Source: an uncultured Acetatifactor sp.
Lineage (GTDB): Bacteria; Bacillota; Clostridia; Lachnospirales; Lachnospiraceae
NCBI GenBank assembly: GCA_934402315.1
Contig: CAKRTS010000004.1
Location: 62,001 to 126,000 of the forward strand
Direction of reading: 5' to 3'
Length of the DNA: 64,000 nucleotides
Shown: in pieces, positions 19,826 through 28,864 of the stretch
How the letters are laid out: every line of letters begins with the position of its first letter
How positions within the stretch are numbered: the first letter of the stretch is position 1
Notes under the pieces: model-generated
Seen by the model: the letters and a program-made list of their open reading frames with translations, nothing else
Databases searched by the model: none
What the model was told of the DNA's origin: nothing
Program-made: the position numbers and the translations under genes

Positions 19826-20812
19826 TTACTGAATATTCACACCGTAGCTTCCCGTTGAGCCGATCTTGACCATAACTCCCGACTGGCTCTTCTCCCTCAC
19901 CTTCGACAGAATCGCCGGAACAGCTCCAAGCAGAAGGAACAGATAAATCAACACCAGATCTCCCACAAGGGGCGCTACTTCAATGTAGCCCTCAGAAACC
20001 AGATACGGTATCAGCCGGTAACATTCAAACAGATTATATCCGGCATCTGCACCGCCGCCATCCGTCAGCAGAGCAATCGCCCAGTCGATCCTGTCCCCTA
20101 TGTAGGTCATAACCAACATAATCACGCAGCTGATGACAATGCCCTTTTTCGTCAGCTTTCCGCCGAGCAGCTCATACCCCTTCAGCACGCCCACCGCCAT
20201 TACCGCGCCGGAGAGCGCCGCCACATAGCCGAGCCTGCTCAGGATAATGATACAGAGCACACCGAGCAGCGACCCGAGAAATGCTCCCACAATGCCGCCG
20301 ACAATGTTCTCCTTCTTCTGTTCCTGCTTCTGGGCATCGATAGAAAGCTGCCCACGCATCTTTGCCTCACACTCGGGGCACAGGTGCATGATCGTCCCGC
20401 CCGATCGGAACGCGGCAACCTCCGTCTCCTGTCCGCAGAGATTACAGCCGGGAACAAAGCCGTTCCTGCGCAGGTAGGCTGTCACGGCAGACAGTACCTC
20501 CCCAAGCTGCTGCTTCAGCTTTTCGGGCTTTGCCTGTTTCAGTGTCACGCTGATGCTGCTGCCGTCCTGCTTGCAAAGCGCAATCGGTCCGACGCTCTTG
20601 ACCAGTTCCTTCGTGCGCTCCTTTGTGAGCACGATTCCGTTGGTACTCTTTGCCGCCGTATGCAATGTGAAAAAATAGGGATACCTGCTGTCTGCTGCAT
20701 ACAGCACAATATCAAAGCCGTCCCGCTGCCCGTACAGGACATTGCACCCGGCATCGTATCGGAATCCTATTGCTGCCGCTATCTCCGCATAGTTGTCTGT
20801 CAGTTTACTCAT
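19826..20812 (-). CDS. Zinc-ribbon membrane protein of unknown function
   Basis: The 328-residue protein has three parts. Residues 1-115 are soluble and unrecognised. Around residues 120-150 there is CNLCG and LCPEC, a four-cysteine zinc ribbon. After a KQEQKKE linker come about four membrane helices (GIVGAFLGSLLGVLCIII, then VAALSGAVMAVGVL, VISCVIMLVMTYIG and LVLIYLFLLLGAVPAIL). No signal peptide was seen, so the N-terminal part is likely cytoplasmic. It precedes no gene in a clear operon: groESL lies downstream with its own promoter. I do not recognise the family. Confidence 0.75.
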   Translation of the reverse strand: MSKLTDNYAEIAAAIGFRYDAGCNVLYGQRDGFDIVLYAADSRYPYFFTLHTAAKSTNGIVLTKERTKELVKSVGPIALCKQDGSSISVTLKQAKPEKLKQQLGEVLSAVTAYLRRNGFVPGCNLCGQETEVAAFRSGGTIMHLCPECEAKMRGQLSIDAQKQEQKKENIVGGIVGAFLGSLLGVLCIIILSRLGYVAALSGAVMAVGVLKGYELLGGKLTKKGIVISCVIMLVMTYIGDRIDWAIALLTDGGGADAGYNLFECYRLIPYLVSEGYIEVAPLVGDLVLIYLFLLLGAVPAILSKVREKSQSGVMVKIGSTGSYGVNIQ

Positions 20813-20853
20813 CCCATCTTCCCCTTCTGTATAAATATCCTCGGCTGTTTACA

Positions 20854-21522
20854 TTAGCACTTGATCTCCAGATACCCCAGCAGCTTGGACATATCGTACT
20901 CCTCCAGCACGCCGAGGTTGGAATCATAGTATTTTCCGTCAAAATGGATCAGGTAATGACAGTAACGCCCCATCTTTTCCATCATGATACAGCACTTAGG
21001 CAGAACCGCCTCCCTGCCCTCCGTGTAAACAATAATGTCGCTGTGATCGATTCCGTAGTAATTCAGCGCGGAAATCATGCGCCCCATCGTCGCCTGCCAC
21101 TCACGGCAGTCCATCACACTGATGACCTCAGCGATCGTCAGACCCGCCAGCATTGCGACACATGCCTGACCGCACAGTCCGTCCTCCGGCTGGATGATAA
21201 CCTGCATGCTGTCGATCTTTCTCACCGGATTATCAAAGCTGTAAGGACTGTTCTGATCCATACGGATCAGGGAGCCGTTGATGTGCAGCAGAATCTTGTG
21301 CGGCACTCCAAGCGCTACCTTGACTGCGTCCTCATCCTCAATGTGAATCTCATAGTTTCCCTTTTCAATAGGAAGAAGTTCGCATTCAATAATGTCATTG
21401 TCCAGAACAATTTCTGCCTGAATAACATCGCGCTGCTTGCATACCTCCCACACATTAAAGGGCACGCGGATCATATATCCCTTTTCCTTCTTTTCAATCG
21501 CAGATTCAAAAAAATACCTCAT
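20854..21522 (-). CDS. DUF1905-like domain fused to papain-like (C39-type) domain
   Basis: The 222-residue protein starts with YFFESAIEKKEKGYMIRVPF, which fits the DUF1905 beta-barrel pattern over about residues 1-85. The second half has EDGLCGQACVAMLAG, followed much later by CHYLIHFDGKYYDSNLG. A Cys-Gly-Gln-Ala-Cys helix start followed by His and Asp is how C39-like and other papain-fold cysteine peptidases look. The domain could be an active peptidase or a binding relic. It lies between the zinc-ribbon membrane protein and an AraC regulator, all on the same strand. Domain calls come from pattern recognition only. Confidence 0.65.
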   Translation of the reverse strand: MRYFFESAIEKKEKGYMIRVPFNVWEVCKQRDVIQAEIVLDNDIIECELLPIEKGNYEIHIEDEDAVKVALGVPHKILLHINGSLIRMDQNSPYSFDNPVRKIDSMQVIIQPEDGLCGQACVAMLAGLTIAEVISVMDCREWQATMGRMISALNYYGIDHSDIIVYTEGREAVLPKCCIMMEKMGRYCHYLIHFDGKYYDSNLGVLEEYDMSKLLGYLEIKC

Positions 21523-21546
21523 TGTTCTCTCAACCTCCGTTTATTT

Positions 21547-22410
21547 TTATGCCTTTTTTCTTGCCTGCGACGGCGAAATTCCATATCTCTTTTTAAATAA
21601 CTTACTGAAATGATAAGCGTCATCATATCCCACTGACGCGGCGACCTCCTGTATGCTCCCCTCGCAGCCGCTCTCGAGAAGCTCTCTCGCCTTCTCCAGC
21701 CGGATATTGATGAGGTGCCTGATCGGTGTATCTCCGGTCTCACTCTTAAAGATCTTTGAAATATAGAACGGACTCAGATACATATTCTCTGCAATCTGAT
21801 CCAGTGAAATCTTCTCGCTGTAATGATCCTCGAAATAATTTACCATCTGCTCGACGATGTATTTCTTGTTCACGGACTCAAACGCATAACCGCCCATCCG
21901 CTCGACGGGCTCGCACTGCTCTCTTATGACAAGAAGCATCATCTGCATCAGGTAAGCCTTCAGCATAAAATAGCGCCCCTGCCGGCAAACCGCGTTTTCC
22001 GCCTCCATCGAAGAGTAGATCTTAAACAGCTTCTGCCGCAGCTCCCCGGAGGTATGCATGATATGTCCGCCGTTGGGAACCGGAAGTGAATTCGGCGCAA
22101 AATCCGGTATCTGAAAGTCTGTCGCCCCGATGAAAAACTCCGTCGTCGGAGCCTCCGCCTCCGGGCACGCCAGCGCCTGATGCCTTACGCCGGGGTTGAT
22201 GATGAGGAGATCCCCCTCCTTCACGGGAATGATCCCGTCATCAAACCGGTACCTGCCTTCCCCCGAAAGAATAAACGCCATCTCCAGATAGTCATGGCTG
22301 TGGAAGCTCGCCTCATCCCGCCCCTTCTCACGCTTTCCCTTCCATGTAAAAAGGAAAGTAGGGTTAAACTCTTCAATTCTGATCCCCATGTTGTTCTTAC
22401 ATTCTTCCAA
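21547..22410 (-). CDS. AraC-family regulator with cupin sensor
   Basis: The 287-residue protein has an N-terminal cupin-like ligand domain (FHSHDYLEMAFILSGEG, EGDLLIINPGVRHQ) and a C-terminal double helix-turn-helix: ISLDQIAENMYLSPFYISKIFKSETG and IQEVAASVGYDDAYHFSKLFKKRYGISPSQAR. Such proteins usually sense a sugar or small metabolite. The start is either a TTG at 22410 (GGGAG nine bases upstream) or ATG at 22389. It lies between mgtE and the DUF1905-fusion gene; its target is unknown. Confidence 0.88.
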   Translation of the reverse strand: MEECKNNMGIRIEEFNPTFLFTWKGKREKGRDEASFHSHDYLEMAFILSGEGRYRFDDGIIPVKEGDLLIINPGVRHQALACPEAEAPTTEFFIGATDFQIPDFAPNSLPVPNGGHIMHTSGELRQKLFKIYSSMEAENAVCRQGRYFMLKAYLMQMMLLVIREQCEPVERMGGYAFESVNKKYIVEQMVNYFEDHYSEKISLDQIAENMYLSPFYISKIFKSETGDTPIRHLINIRLEKARELLESGCEGSIQEVAASVGYDDAYHFSKLFKKRYGISPSQARKKA

Positions 22411-22456
22411 AATCGTTTACTCCCACAGTTTCCGTACCTCTATCAGACGATCTGCG

Positions 22457-23806
22457 TCAGATTCCCATTATCATTGCCGCAAATCTGAAGTATACCAGCA
22501 ATGACAGCGCGTCCACGATCGTCGTGATGAACGGGCTCGCCATAACCGCCGGGTCAAAGCCCAGCTTTTTCGCTCCGATCGGCAGCAGACAGCCCACCAG
22601 CATCGCCATCAGCACAGAGGCGATAAGCGTCAGGCACACCGTTATCGAGACCATCAGCCCCACGCGGTCAAACAGCATGAGCTTTACAAAATTGGCCGCT
22701 GCCAGCGATACTCCGCACAGTACCGCCACCCGGATCTCTTTCCACAAAACACCCGGAACGTCACGATATTCGATCTCCCCGAGGGACAGTCCGCGGATCA
22801 CCGTCACACTTGCCTGTCCGCCGGCATTTCCGCCGGTATCCATCAGCATCGGTATGAATGCGATCAACGCAGCGCAGACGCTCAGCGCCTCCTCAAAGGA
22901 GCTTATGATCGCCCCGGTGAAGGTTGCGGAGATCATGAGCAGAAGCAGCCACGGGATTCTCTTTTTATAGGTCTCCCAGACCGTCGTCCTCATGTAGGGC
23001 TTATCGCTGGGAACAATAGCCGCCATCTTCTCCATATCCTCAGTGGTCTCTTCTTCCATGATGTCCACAATATCATCGACCGTGATAATACCAACCAGCC
23101 GGTTTTCATTATCCACAACAGGCATGGCGGTAAAGTCATATTTCTTGAACTGCGCGGCAACCTGCTCCTGATCCATCAGGGTATTGATCGAGATGACATT
23201 CTCATGCATCAGATCCCCGATGATCTCGTCACCGTCACTCAGCAGCAGATAGCGGAGCGCTACCGTTCCGACAAGCCTTCTCTGCGCATCCAGCACATAA
23301 CAGATGTTGATCGTCTCACTGTCCAGCCCCACCTTACGGATATGCTCAATCGCCTGATTCACCGTCAGATTTTCCTTCAGGGAGACATACTCCACCGTCA
23401 TGATGCTTCCGGCGGAATCCTCCGGGTACCTGAGAAGGTGGTTGATCGCCTGTCTGGTATCGGGCTTCGCGTTTGCCAGTATCTTATCCACAACGTTCGC
23501 GGGCATTTCCTCCAGAAAATCCACGGCATCATCCGCCATCAGATTATCGATCACATTCGCCGCTTCCTTATCGGAAAGGGAATTAATAATCATCTGCTGG
23601 CTGTCCACCTCAAGGTAGGAAAAGACATCTGCCGCGAGATCCTTCGGGAGAATCCTGTAGACTTTCAGCAGACTCTCCTCATCCAGCTCTTCCATCAGTG
23701 CCGCAATGTCCGCGTCGTTCAGCTCAGCCAGAAACTGGCGCAGCTTGGTGTACTGCTTCGTCTCAAGGAGCTCACAAAGCTCCTGAAATTCCATCTTTCT
23801 TTCCAT
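22457..23806 (-). CDS. mgtE: Magnesium transporter MgtE
   Basis: The 449-residue protein has the MgtE architecture: an N-terminal superhelical Mg-sensing domain (to about residue 130), two CBS domains (IMTVEYVSLKENLTV, then IGDLMHENVISINT through MPVVDNENRLVGIITVDDIVDIM), and five membrane helices with the pore region FIPMLMDTGGNAGGQASV. It imports Mg2+ and closes when cytoplasmic Mg2+ is high. AAGGAG seven bases upstream fixes the start at 23806. A small overlapping leader frame precedes it. Confidence 0.95.
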   Translation of the reverse strand: MERKMEFQELCELLETKQYTKLRQFLAELNDADIAALMEELDEESLLKVYRILPKDLAADVFSYLEVDSQQMIINSLSDKEAANVIDNLMADDAVDFLEEMPANVVDKILANAKPDTRQAINHLLRYPEDSAGSIMTVEYVSLKENLTVNQAIEHIRKVGLDSETINICYVLDAQRRLVGTVALRYLLLSDGDEIIGDLMHENVISINTLMDQEQVAAQFKKYDFTAMPVVDNENRLVGIITVDDIVDIMEEETTEDMEKMAAIVPSDKPYMRTTVWETYKKRIPWLLLLMISATFTGAIISSFEEALSVCAALIAFIPMLMDTGGNAGGQASVTVIRGLSLGEIEYRDVPGVLWKEIRVAVLCGVSLAAANFVKLMLFDRVGLMVSITVCLTLIASVLMAMLVGCLLPIGAKKLGFDPAVMASPFITTIVDALSLLVYFRFAAMIMGI

Positions 23807-23891
23807 GGCAATTCTCCTTATGCGATTTTTTTATTAAAGTGCAACTTCGACCCGGAAGAGGGCTATCGGAACTGACTGTCTTACTCTTCAT
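23772..23891 (-). CDS. Possible 39-residue leader peptide overlapping mgtE
   Basis: A small frame starts at ATG 23891 after AAGGTGGTGG and TTTTTTT. It reads MKSKTVSSDSPLPGRSCTLI, continues as KKSHKENCHGKKDGISGAL and stops at 23772, 35 bases inside mgtE in another frame. The peptide is basic and contains a PLP segment. The mgtE ribosome site lies inside it, so translation of this frame could influence access to the mgtE start. Proline- or charge-containing leaders controlling Mg2+ transporters are known in enterobacteria; whether this is one is inference. No M-box riboswitch motif was recognised upstream. Confidence 0.4.
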   Translation of the reverse strand: MKSKTVSSDSPLPGRSCTLIKKSHKENCHGKKDGISGAL

Positions 23892-23960
23892 AAAAAAACC
23901 ACCACCTTTCTGCCACGGAATGTCATTATTCTGCATTCACTTTTTAATTCTTACCTCATT

Positions 23961-24617
23961 TTATCCGTCCGTTCTCTCTTTGTCAACGAAATATAGCTCC
24001 CTGACCCTATTTATTTCACTCCTGCCGCATGTCGCCTCGGTAATCTTTTTCCGAAGCTCCTCCTCCCTGCCGGCGGGCACCATCAGCCGAAGCGTCACCT
24101 TGTCAGTATACTCCTCGGAGACCGGTTCTATTCCATGATTTGCCAGAAGGTACTGTATCTTCCCGATCCCTCCGTAATCCGTGCATACCTCCAGCTCATA
24201 GCCGAAGCGCATCCGGCCGACCGTACAATTTTTCAGCCCTTCCTTCACCGCCTGTGTGTATGCCCGGACAAGTCCGCCCGTGCCAAGGAGCACACCGCCG
24301 AAATACCTCGTCACCACGACGGCGATGTTCCGGATGCCCTCGCCCGTTAAAACCTCCAGCATCGGCCGCCCCGCAGTACCGCTCGGCTCTCCGTCGTCAC
24401 TGCACCTCGTTAATTCCCCCCTGCTGCCGATCACATAGGCGGAACAGTTATGTCTGGCATCCCAGTATTTCTTTTTCATTTCTTCTATAAAAGCAGCCGC
24501 CTCCGCCTCGCTCCCGCACACCCGGATCGTAGCGATAAAACGGGATTTCTTTTCCTCATATTCGCCTTCGCCCCCCTTGAGGAGAACAAGGTACGAAGCA
24601 TCCTTATCCTGATTCAT
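23961..24617 (-). CDS. YigZ/IMPACT-family protein
   Basis: The product of about 218 residues has the IMPACT N-terminal signature EYEEKKSRFIATIRV, HNCSAYVIG, RCSDDGEPSGTAGRPMLEVL and YFGGVLLGTGGLVRAYTQAV, then a C-terminal ferredoxin-like part. The family is widespread and thought to act on translation or ribosome-associated factors; its bacterial role is not settled. The start at 24617 (MNQDKDAS) gives the usual length; AAGGAG is 12 bases upstream, rather far, and 24644 is the alternative. Confidence 0.9.
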   Translation of the reverse strand: MNQDKDASYLVLLKGGEGEYEEKKSRFIATIRVCGSEAEAAAFIEEMKKKYWDARHNCSAYVIGSRGELTRCSDDGEPSGTAGRPMLEVLTGEGIRNIAVVVTRYFGGVLLGTGGLVRAYTQAVKEGLKNCTVGRMRFGYELEVCTDYGGIGKIQYLLANHGIEPVSEEYTDKVTLRLMVPAGREEELRKKITEATCGRSEINRVRELYFVDKERTDG

Positions 24618-24708
24618 AACGCGTGTTATCTCCTTTAAAAACATTCCCTTTTCACCTTAGCATAAAATGTCTAAAATGTGAAACAATTATTAAGATGAAA
24701 AGAAAACC

Positions 24709-24737
24709 TTTATTTACATATCTTTGTTTGGTATAAT
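24709..24737 (+). promoter_or_regulatory. Promoter of the class A PBP gene
   Basis: TATAAT (24732-24737), preceded by TTTGG, is a perfect -10 box. TTTATT (24709-24714) at 17 bases is a weak -35 box. The start codon is 39 bases downstream. Confidence 0.6.
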
Positions 24738-24775
24738 ATAGCAGATAGTATGATTTAACCAGAAAGGCGAATTTC

Positions 24776-27493
24776 ATGAATTATGGAAAGAAGGGAGTTC
24801 GTGCGAAGCAGAAGGCACTGAATTCCAAAACAGTAAAAATAGAAAAGAAAATCCTGCTCAGCCTTGTGAAGCTGGTGCTGGTTGCCATTGTCGGTGTCGG
24901 CATCTGCGGCGTTGCCGCGGGGATCGGTGCGTTCAGGGGCATCCTTGCCTCCACGCCGACCATCCGGCTGGACGCTGTCGTTGCATCCGGTCAGGCAACG
25001 ATTGTCTACGACTGCGAGGGCAATGAGATCGACCAGTATGTCAGCTCCAACTCCAACCGTCTCCGCGTGGAGTCCATGGACGAGCTGCCGGACTACCTCG
25101 GCAAAGCCTTCGTTGCCATCGAGGACGAGCGTTTCTATCTGCACAACGGCATTGACTTCAAGGGTATGCTGCGTGCCGGCTGGCAGTTCCTGAAAACCGG
25201 CGGAGCGGAGGCACAGGGTGCAAGTACCATCACCCAGCAGCTGTTGAAAAATACGGTCTTCACAGACTGGACCTCCGAGGGAAAAAATACGATTAAAAAG
25301 GTCAAGCGTAAGCTTCAGGAGCAGTACCTTGCGCTGGAGATCTCCAAATATTACGACAAGGATCAGATCCTTCTCGAGTACATGAATGCCATCAACCTCG
25401 GTCAGAATACACTCGGTGTCGAGGCGGCATCGAAGCGCTATTTCGGCAAATCCGCCAGCGAGCTGACGGTATCCGAGGCGGCAGTTATCGCCTGCATCAC
25501 ACAGAATCCGTCCGGCTATAACCCGATCCGCCATCCCGAAGCGAACCAGAAACGCCGCAAGAAATGTCTGGAGAACATGCGTGATCTCGGCTTCATCACA
25601 AAGGCTCAGTACGACGAGGCGATCGCCGACACCGAAGCCGTGTATGAGAGAATCGGAAACTATGACGTGGACTACCGCGAGAGCACGAACGCAACCTCCG
25701 GCTCCTACTTCTCCGATGCGCTTTACGAGCAGATGAAGGATGATCTGGTAAACATTGCCGGATACAGCGAGGCAAACGCTGAGAAGGTGCTGACCGCAGG
25801 CGGTCTCCGCATCTATTCAACGCTGGATCCCATGATACAGAAGATCGCAGACGAGGAGTTTGCGAATGCGGAAAACTACCCTTCACAGGTCAACTGGTAT
25901 CTGAACTATGCCCTGACCGTTGTGACGGCTGACGGTACAAAGAACAATTACAGCAAAGAAAACATGATGACCTGGTTCAAGCAGAATGTCAACAAAAACT
26001 TCAACCTCATCTTCTCCTCGCAGGAGGCTGCTTATGAGGCGGTCGACACCTATCGCGCCGCTGTTCTGGACGAACTGGGTATCGATAATGTGGAAGACAA
26101 TTACGAGGAAGCTGTCTCGATGACACCGCAGCCCCAGGCCGCCATAGCCATCGAGGATCAGTCCACCGGCTATGTCGTAGCAATCGTCGGCGGACGCGGC
26201 ACCAAGGAGGGTCGCCGTACCCTGAACCGCGCCACAGACGCAAAGCGTTCCCCCGGTTCCACCTTCAAGGTACTCGCTGCCTTTGCTCCGGCTCTGGACA
26301 GCGCCGGTCAGACGCTTGCAACCGTATATAACGACGCGCCCTTTAACTATGACGACGGCACTCCGGTCAAGAACTGGTACAAGACAGGCTACCGCGGCAT
26401 CAACTCCATCCGCGAAGCGATCCGCCAGTCCATGAACATCATTGCCGTGAAGACCGAAACGGTTATCACGCCTCAGCTCGGCTATGATTATCTGCTGAAT
26501 TTCGGCTTTACAACGCTGACGGACGGTGTTGTCATCAATGGAAAGACCTATACCGATGTCAACCAGACATTGGCGCTGGGCGGTCTGACCTACGGTGTCA
26601 CCCCCTATGAGATGAACGCCGCATATGCCGCCATCGCCAACCTCGGAACCTACGCGGAACCGAAGCTGTACACAAAGGTTGTGGATTCCGACGGCAATGT
26701 GATTCTTGACAATACGATACCGACCACAAGACAGGTGCTCAAGGAGACCACTGCTTTCCTTCTGACCAACGCCATGCAGGACGTTGTCACGTCCGCCGGT
26801 ACGGCTGCCGTTGTCAACTTCAACCGCGGTATGGCAATCGCCGGTAAGACAGGTACCTCAACGGATTCCAAGGATGTATGGTTTGCGGGCTACACCCCGT
26901 ACTACACCTGCACGGTGTGGACGGGCTATGACAACAGCATCGGCATGAGCTCCTCCAAGACCAATAACGAGACAAGCATTTCCAAGACATTATGGAAGGC
27001 CGTGATGTCGCGCATACACGAGAGTCTTCCCAATGAACAGTTCCCGGTTCCCGAGGGTCTCGTTCAGGCACAGGTCTGCAGCAAATCCGGTCTGCTCCCC
27101 ATTCCCGGATTATGCGACAGCCCTGAAGATAACTGCGTTGTGACAGAATACTTCGCGGAGGGTTCCGTTCCGACGGAGAGCTGTAATATCCACTACGAGG
27201 GTGACGTCTGCGCCTATGACGGGCTTCCCGCAAGTCCCGATTGTCCTTTCAAGGTTCCCGGACGCCTGACACTTCCTCTGATCGAGGATGCCTCGCTGCT
27301 CAACGGCTCCACAATGGTCATCGAAAATCCCGACGGCACACAGACGATCACAACGCCGCTGACTACGGATCACTGTCAGCACGATGCGACCTTCTACGCA
27401 AACCCGGATTACGAGTCGATTATCAACAGCCAGCAGTGGGAGATCAATGTCCGGAACGAACAGGCAGCCGCTGCTGCCGCCGCAGGGCAATAA
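24776..27493 (+). CDS. Class A penicillin-binding protein (PBP1a/1c type)
   Basis: This 905-residue bifunctional enzyme polymerises and cross-links peptidoglycan on the outer membrane face. It has a short cytoplasmic N-terminus, one membrane helix (about residues 25-50), a GT51 transglycosylase domain with IEDERFYLHNGIDFKG and GASTITQQLLKN, and a transpeptidase domain with SPGSTFKVL (catalytic Ser about residue 495), QSMN and AGKTGTSTDSKD. The C-terminal tail of about 150 residues contains several cysteine pairs and ends in alanine- and glutamine-rich sequence. Its position is monocistronic, with its own promoter and a shared terminator at 27516. Confidence 0.95.
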   Translation: MNYGKKGVRAKQKALNSKTVKIEKKILLSLVKLVLVAIVGVGICGVAAGIGAFRGILASTPTIRLDAVVASGQATIVYDCEGNEIDQYVSSNSNRLRVESMDELPDYLGKAFVAIEDERFYLHNGIDFKGMLRAGWQFLKTGGAEAQGASTITQQLLKNTVFTDWTSEGKNTIKKVKRKLQEQYLALEISKYYDKDQILLEYMNAINLGQNTLGVEAASKRYFGKSASELTVSEAAVIACITQNPSGYNPIRHPEANQKRRKKCLENMRDLGFITKAQYDEAIADTEAVYERIGNYDVDYRESTNATSGSYFSDALYEQMKDDLVNIAGYSEANAEKVLTAGGLRIYSTLDPMIQKIADEEFANAENYPSQVNWYLNYALTVVTADGTKNNYSKENMMTWFKQNVNKNFNLIFSSQEAAYEAVDTYRAAVLDELGIDNVEDNYEEAVSMTPQPQAAIAIEDQSTGYVVAIVGGRGTKEGRRTLNRATDAKRSPGSTFKVLAAFAPALDSAGQTLATVYNDAPFNYDDGTPVKNWYKTGYRGINSIREAIRQSMNIIAVKTETVITPQLGYDYLLNFGFTTLTDGVVINGKTYTDVNQTLALGGLTYGVTPYEMNAAYAAIANLGTYAEPKLYTKVVDSDGNVILDNTIPTTRQVLKETTAFLLTNAMQDVVTSAGTAAVVNFNRGMAIAGKTGTSTDSKDVWFAGYTPYYTCTVWTGYDNSIGMSSSKTNNETSISKTLWKAVMSRIHESLPNEQFPVPEGLVQAQVCSKSGLLPIPGLCDSPEDNCVVTEYFAEGSVPTESCNIHYEGDVCAYDGLPASPDCPFKVPGRLTLPLIEDASLLNGSTMVIENPDGTQTITTPLTTDHCQHDATFYANPDYESIINSQQWEINVRNEQAAAAAAAGQ

Positions 27494-27515
27494 TTTTTAA
27501 GAAGATCACTAATGT

Positions 27516-27555
27516 AAAAAAGGAGATACCTCATCACTGTGGTATCTCCTTTTTG
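27516..27555. terminator. Bidirectional terminator between convergent genes
   Basis: AAAAAGGAGATACC pairs perfectly with GGTATCTCCTTTTT across a ten-base loop, so it can end both the PBP transcript (+) and the CxxC lipoprotein transcript (-). Confidence 0.92.
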
Positions 27556-27571
27556 TAGTTTATTTACATGC

Positions 27572-28588
27572 TTACTCCGCCACTCCTGTTCCGCCGCAGA
27601 CGGTACATTTCTTTCCGCCGTGGCACAGGATGCAGTCGTCGGACACAACGCCCTTTCCGTTGCAGATCGTACAAGGCTTTCCGTGTGTTCCTCCGCACAA
27701 TTCACAGGTGATCTTACCCGCACCGCCACAGTGCCGGCAAGCCTCGCCGCTTGTCGCATCCACACCGCTTCCCTTGCAGCCCGGACACTTCTGCATTCCG
27801 CTCGAGTCGCAATTTCCGCAGGTCTCGACCAGCGTACCCTTGCACCGCTTACACGGCAGGGTTCCTCCTCCGCATTCCGCACAGATTCCTGTTCCGCCGC
27901 ATGCAGAACAAGGCTCCTTTGCTGTTTCCGTCTGGATCTCTGCCTGAAGCTCCCCATCCACCTTTAATTCCAGCGTAACGGCAAGCTCCTTTTCCGCCAC
28001 CGCTTCCTGCACCAAGGTCTGAAGCTGTGTTGTCAGTTCCTCTGTCCTCTCCTCCGCGCACTCCACAACATCCACGGAGATTGTCTTTCCCTCCGTCAGA
28101 TACCCTCCTGCAAATGCAGTATCTACAATGACGTCCATCGCCTCATTTATGGTAATTCCCGTCATGTCCGTTCCGGCATATGCCTTCTCCGCATCCTCAT
28201 TCAGATACTCTACCAAAACGACGCTGTCCGCCTCATCAAGATACAGCGCCACGTCCGGATTAATCGTGATCTGCAGCTTCGTCACATATTCCGGCTGTGT
28301 TTCCGTGGCACCGGTGCCTGTCTGGCTGCTTTCCGGATCGTCTGCATCCTTCTGATCGCTCTCCGCAGTGCCGCTGTCTTCCTGACTGTCTACCGTGACA
28401 TTGGAATCTGTCTGGCTGCTCTCCGTAGAGCCGGTGTCCTCCTGACCGCCTGCCATGGCATCGTTCACCGTTCCGGGGGGAGCGAGACTCTCCGCCGCCG
28501 GTTCCTCCGCCGCACCACAGCCTGTCAGCATTGCCATGGCAACCGCCAGTGAAATACCGCAGAACCTATTTCTAAATCCTGTTTTCAT
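27572..28588 (-). CDS. Lipoprotein with ten DnaJ-like CxxC motifs
   Basis: The 338-residue protein has a lipoprotein signal peptide (SLAVAMAMLTGCG, lipobox LTGC), a Ser/Asp/Gln/Thr-rich linker with repeated S/T-ESSQT-type motifs to about residue 95, a globular middle part (about 100-225), and a C-terminal cysteine array from about residue 228. The array includes CSACGGTG, CAECGGG, CKRC, CGNC, CPGCKGSG, CRHCGGAG, CELCGG, CTICNGKG, CILCHGG and CTVCGGTG. DnaJ has four such CxxCxGxG motifs; here there are ten and no J domain. Being outside the membrane, it may bind metal or unfolded protein at the cell surface; this is inference. Confidence 0.82.
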   Translation of the reverse strand: MKTGFRNRFCGISLAVAMAMLTGCGAAEEPAAESLAPPGTVNDAMAGGQEDTGSTESSQTDSNVTVDSQEDSGTAESDQKDADDPESSQTGTGATETQPEYVTKLQITINPDVALYLDEADSVVLVEYLNEDAEKAYAGTDMTGITINEAMDVIVDTAFAGGYLTEGKTISVDVVECAEERTEELTTQLQTLVQEAVAEKELAVTLELKVDGELQAEIQTETAKEPCSACGGTGICAECGGGTLPCKRCKGTLVETCGNCDSSGMQKCPGCKGSGVDATSGEACRHCGGAGKITCELCGGTHGKPCTICNGKGVVSDDCILCHGGKKCTVCGGTGVAE

Positions 28589-28773
28589 ACTGTTTCCTCC
28601 GCTCCTTTTTTATGCAATTACCTCTAATCCCGTTCAAAGCGTTTCCACTATATAATTAAAATTTAACACACCAAATACCTGCTGTCTATACTGTTTTCAG
28701 TTTTGTCATTGCCAGTTCGGGAATTCTCGTTTTCACAGCTCGTAGCAATCTGCTAATTCCTTTGCGCTTGCCG

Positions 28774-28803
28774 TTGCACTTTTCCGGGGAGATATGCTAT
28801 ACT
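28774..28803 (+). promoter_or_regulatory. Promoter before the small gene and azlCD
   Basis: TTGCAC (28774-28779) and TATACT (28798-28803) are 18 bases apart, 62 bases before the start at 28865. Confidence 0.68.
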
Positions 28804-28864
28804 ATGTGCGGAGAGAGACAAAAGAAACAGCTCCCATAAGACACAATCACGACGAGGTGACATC

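Noticed and set aside
23807..23960. M-box magnesium riboswitch upstream of mgtE
   Set aside because: The gap is too short for a full M-box plus expression platform, and I could not find its conserved segments.
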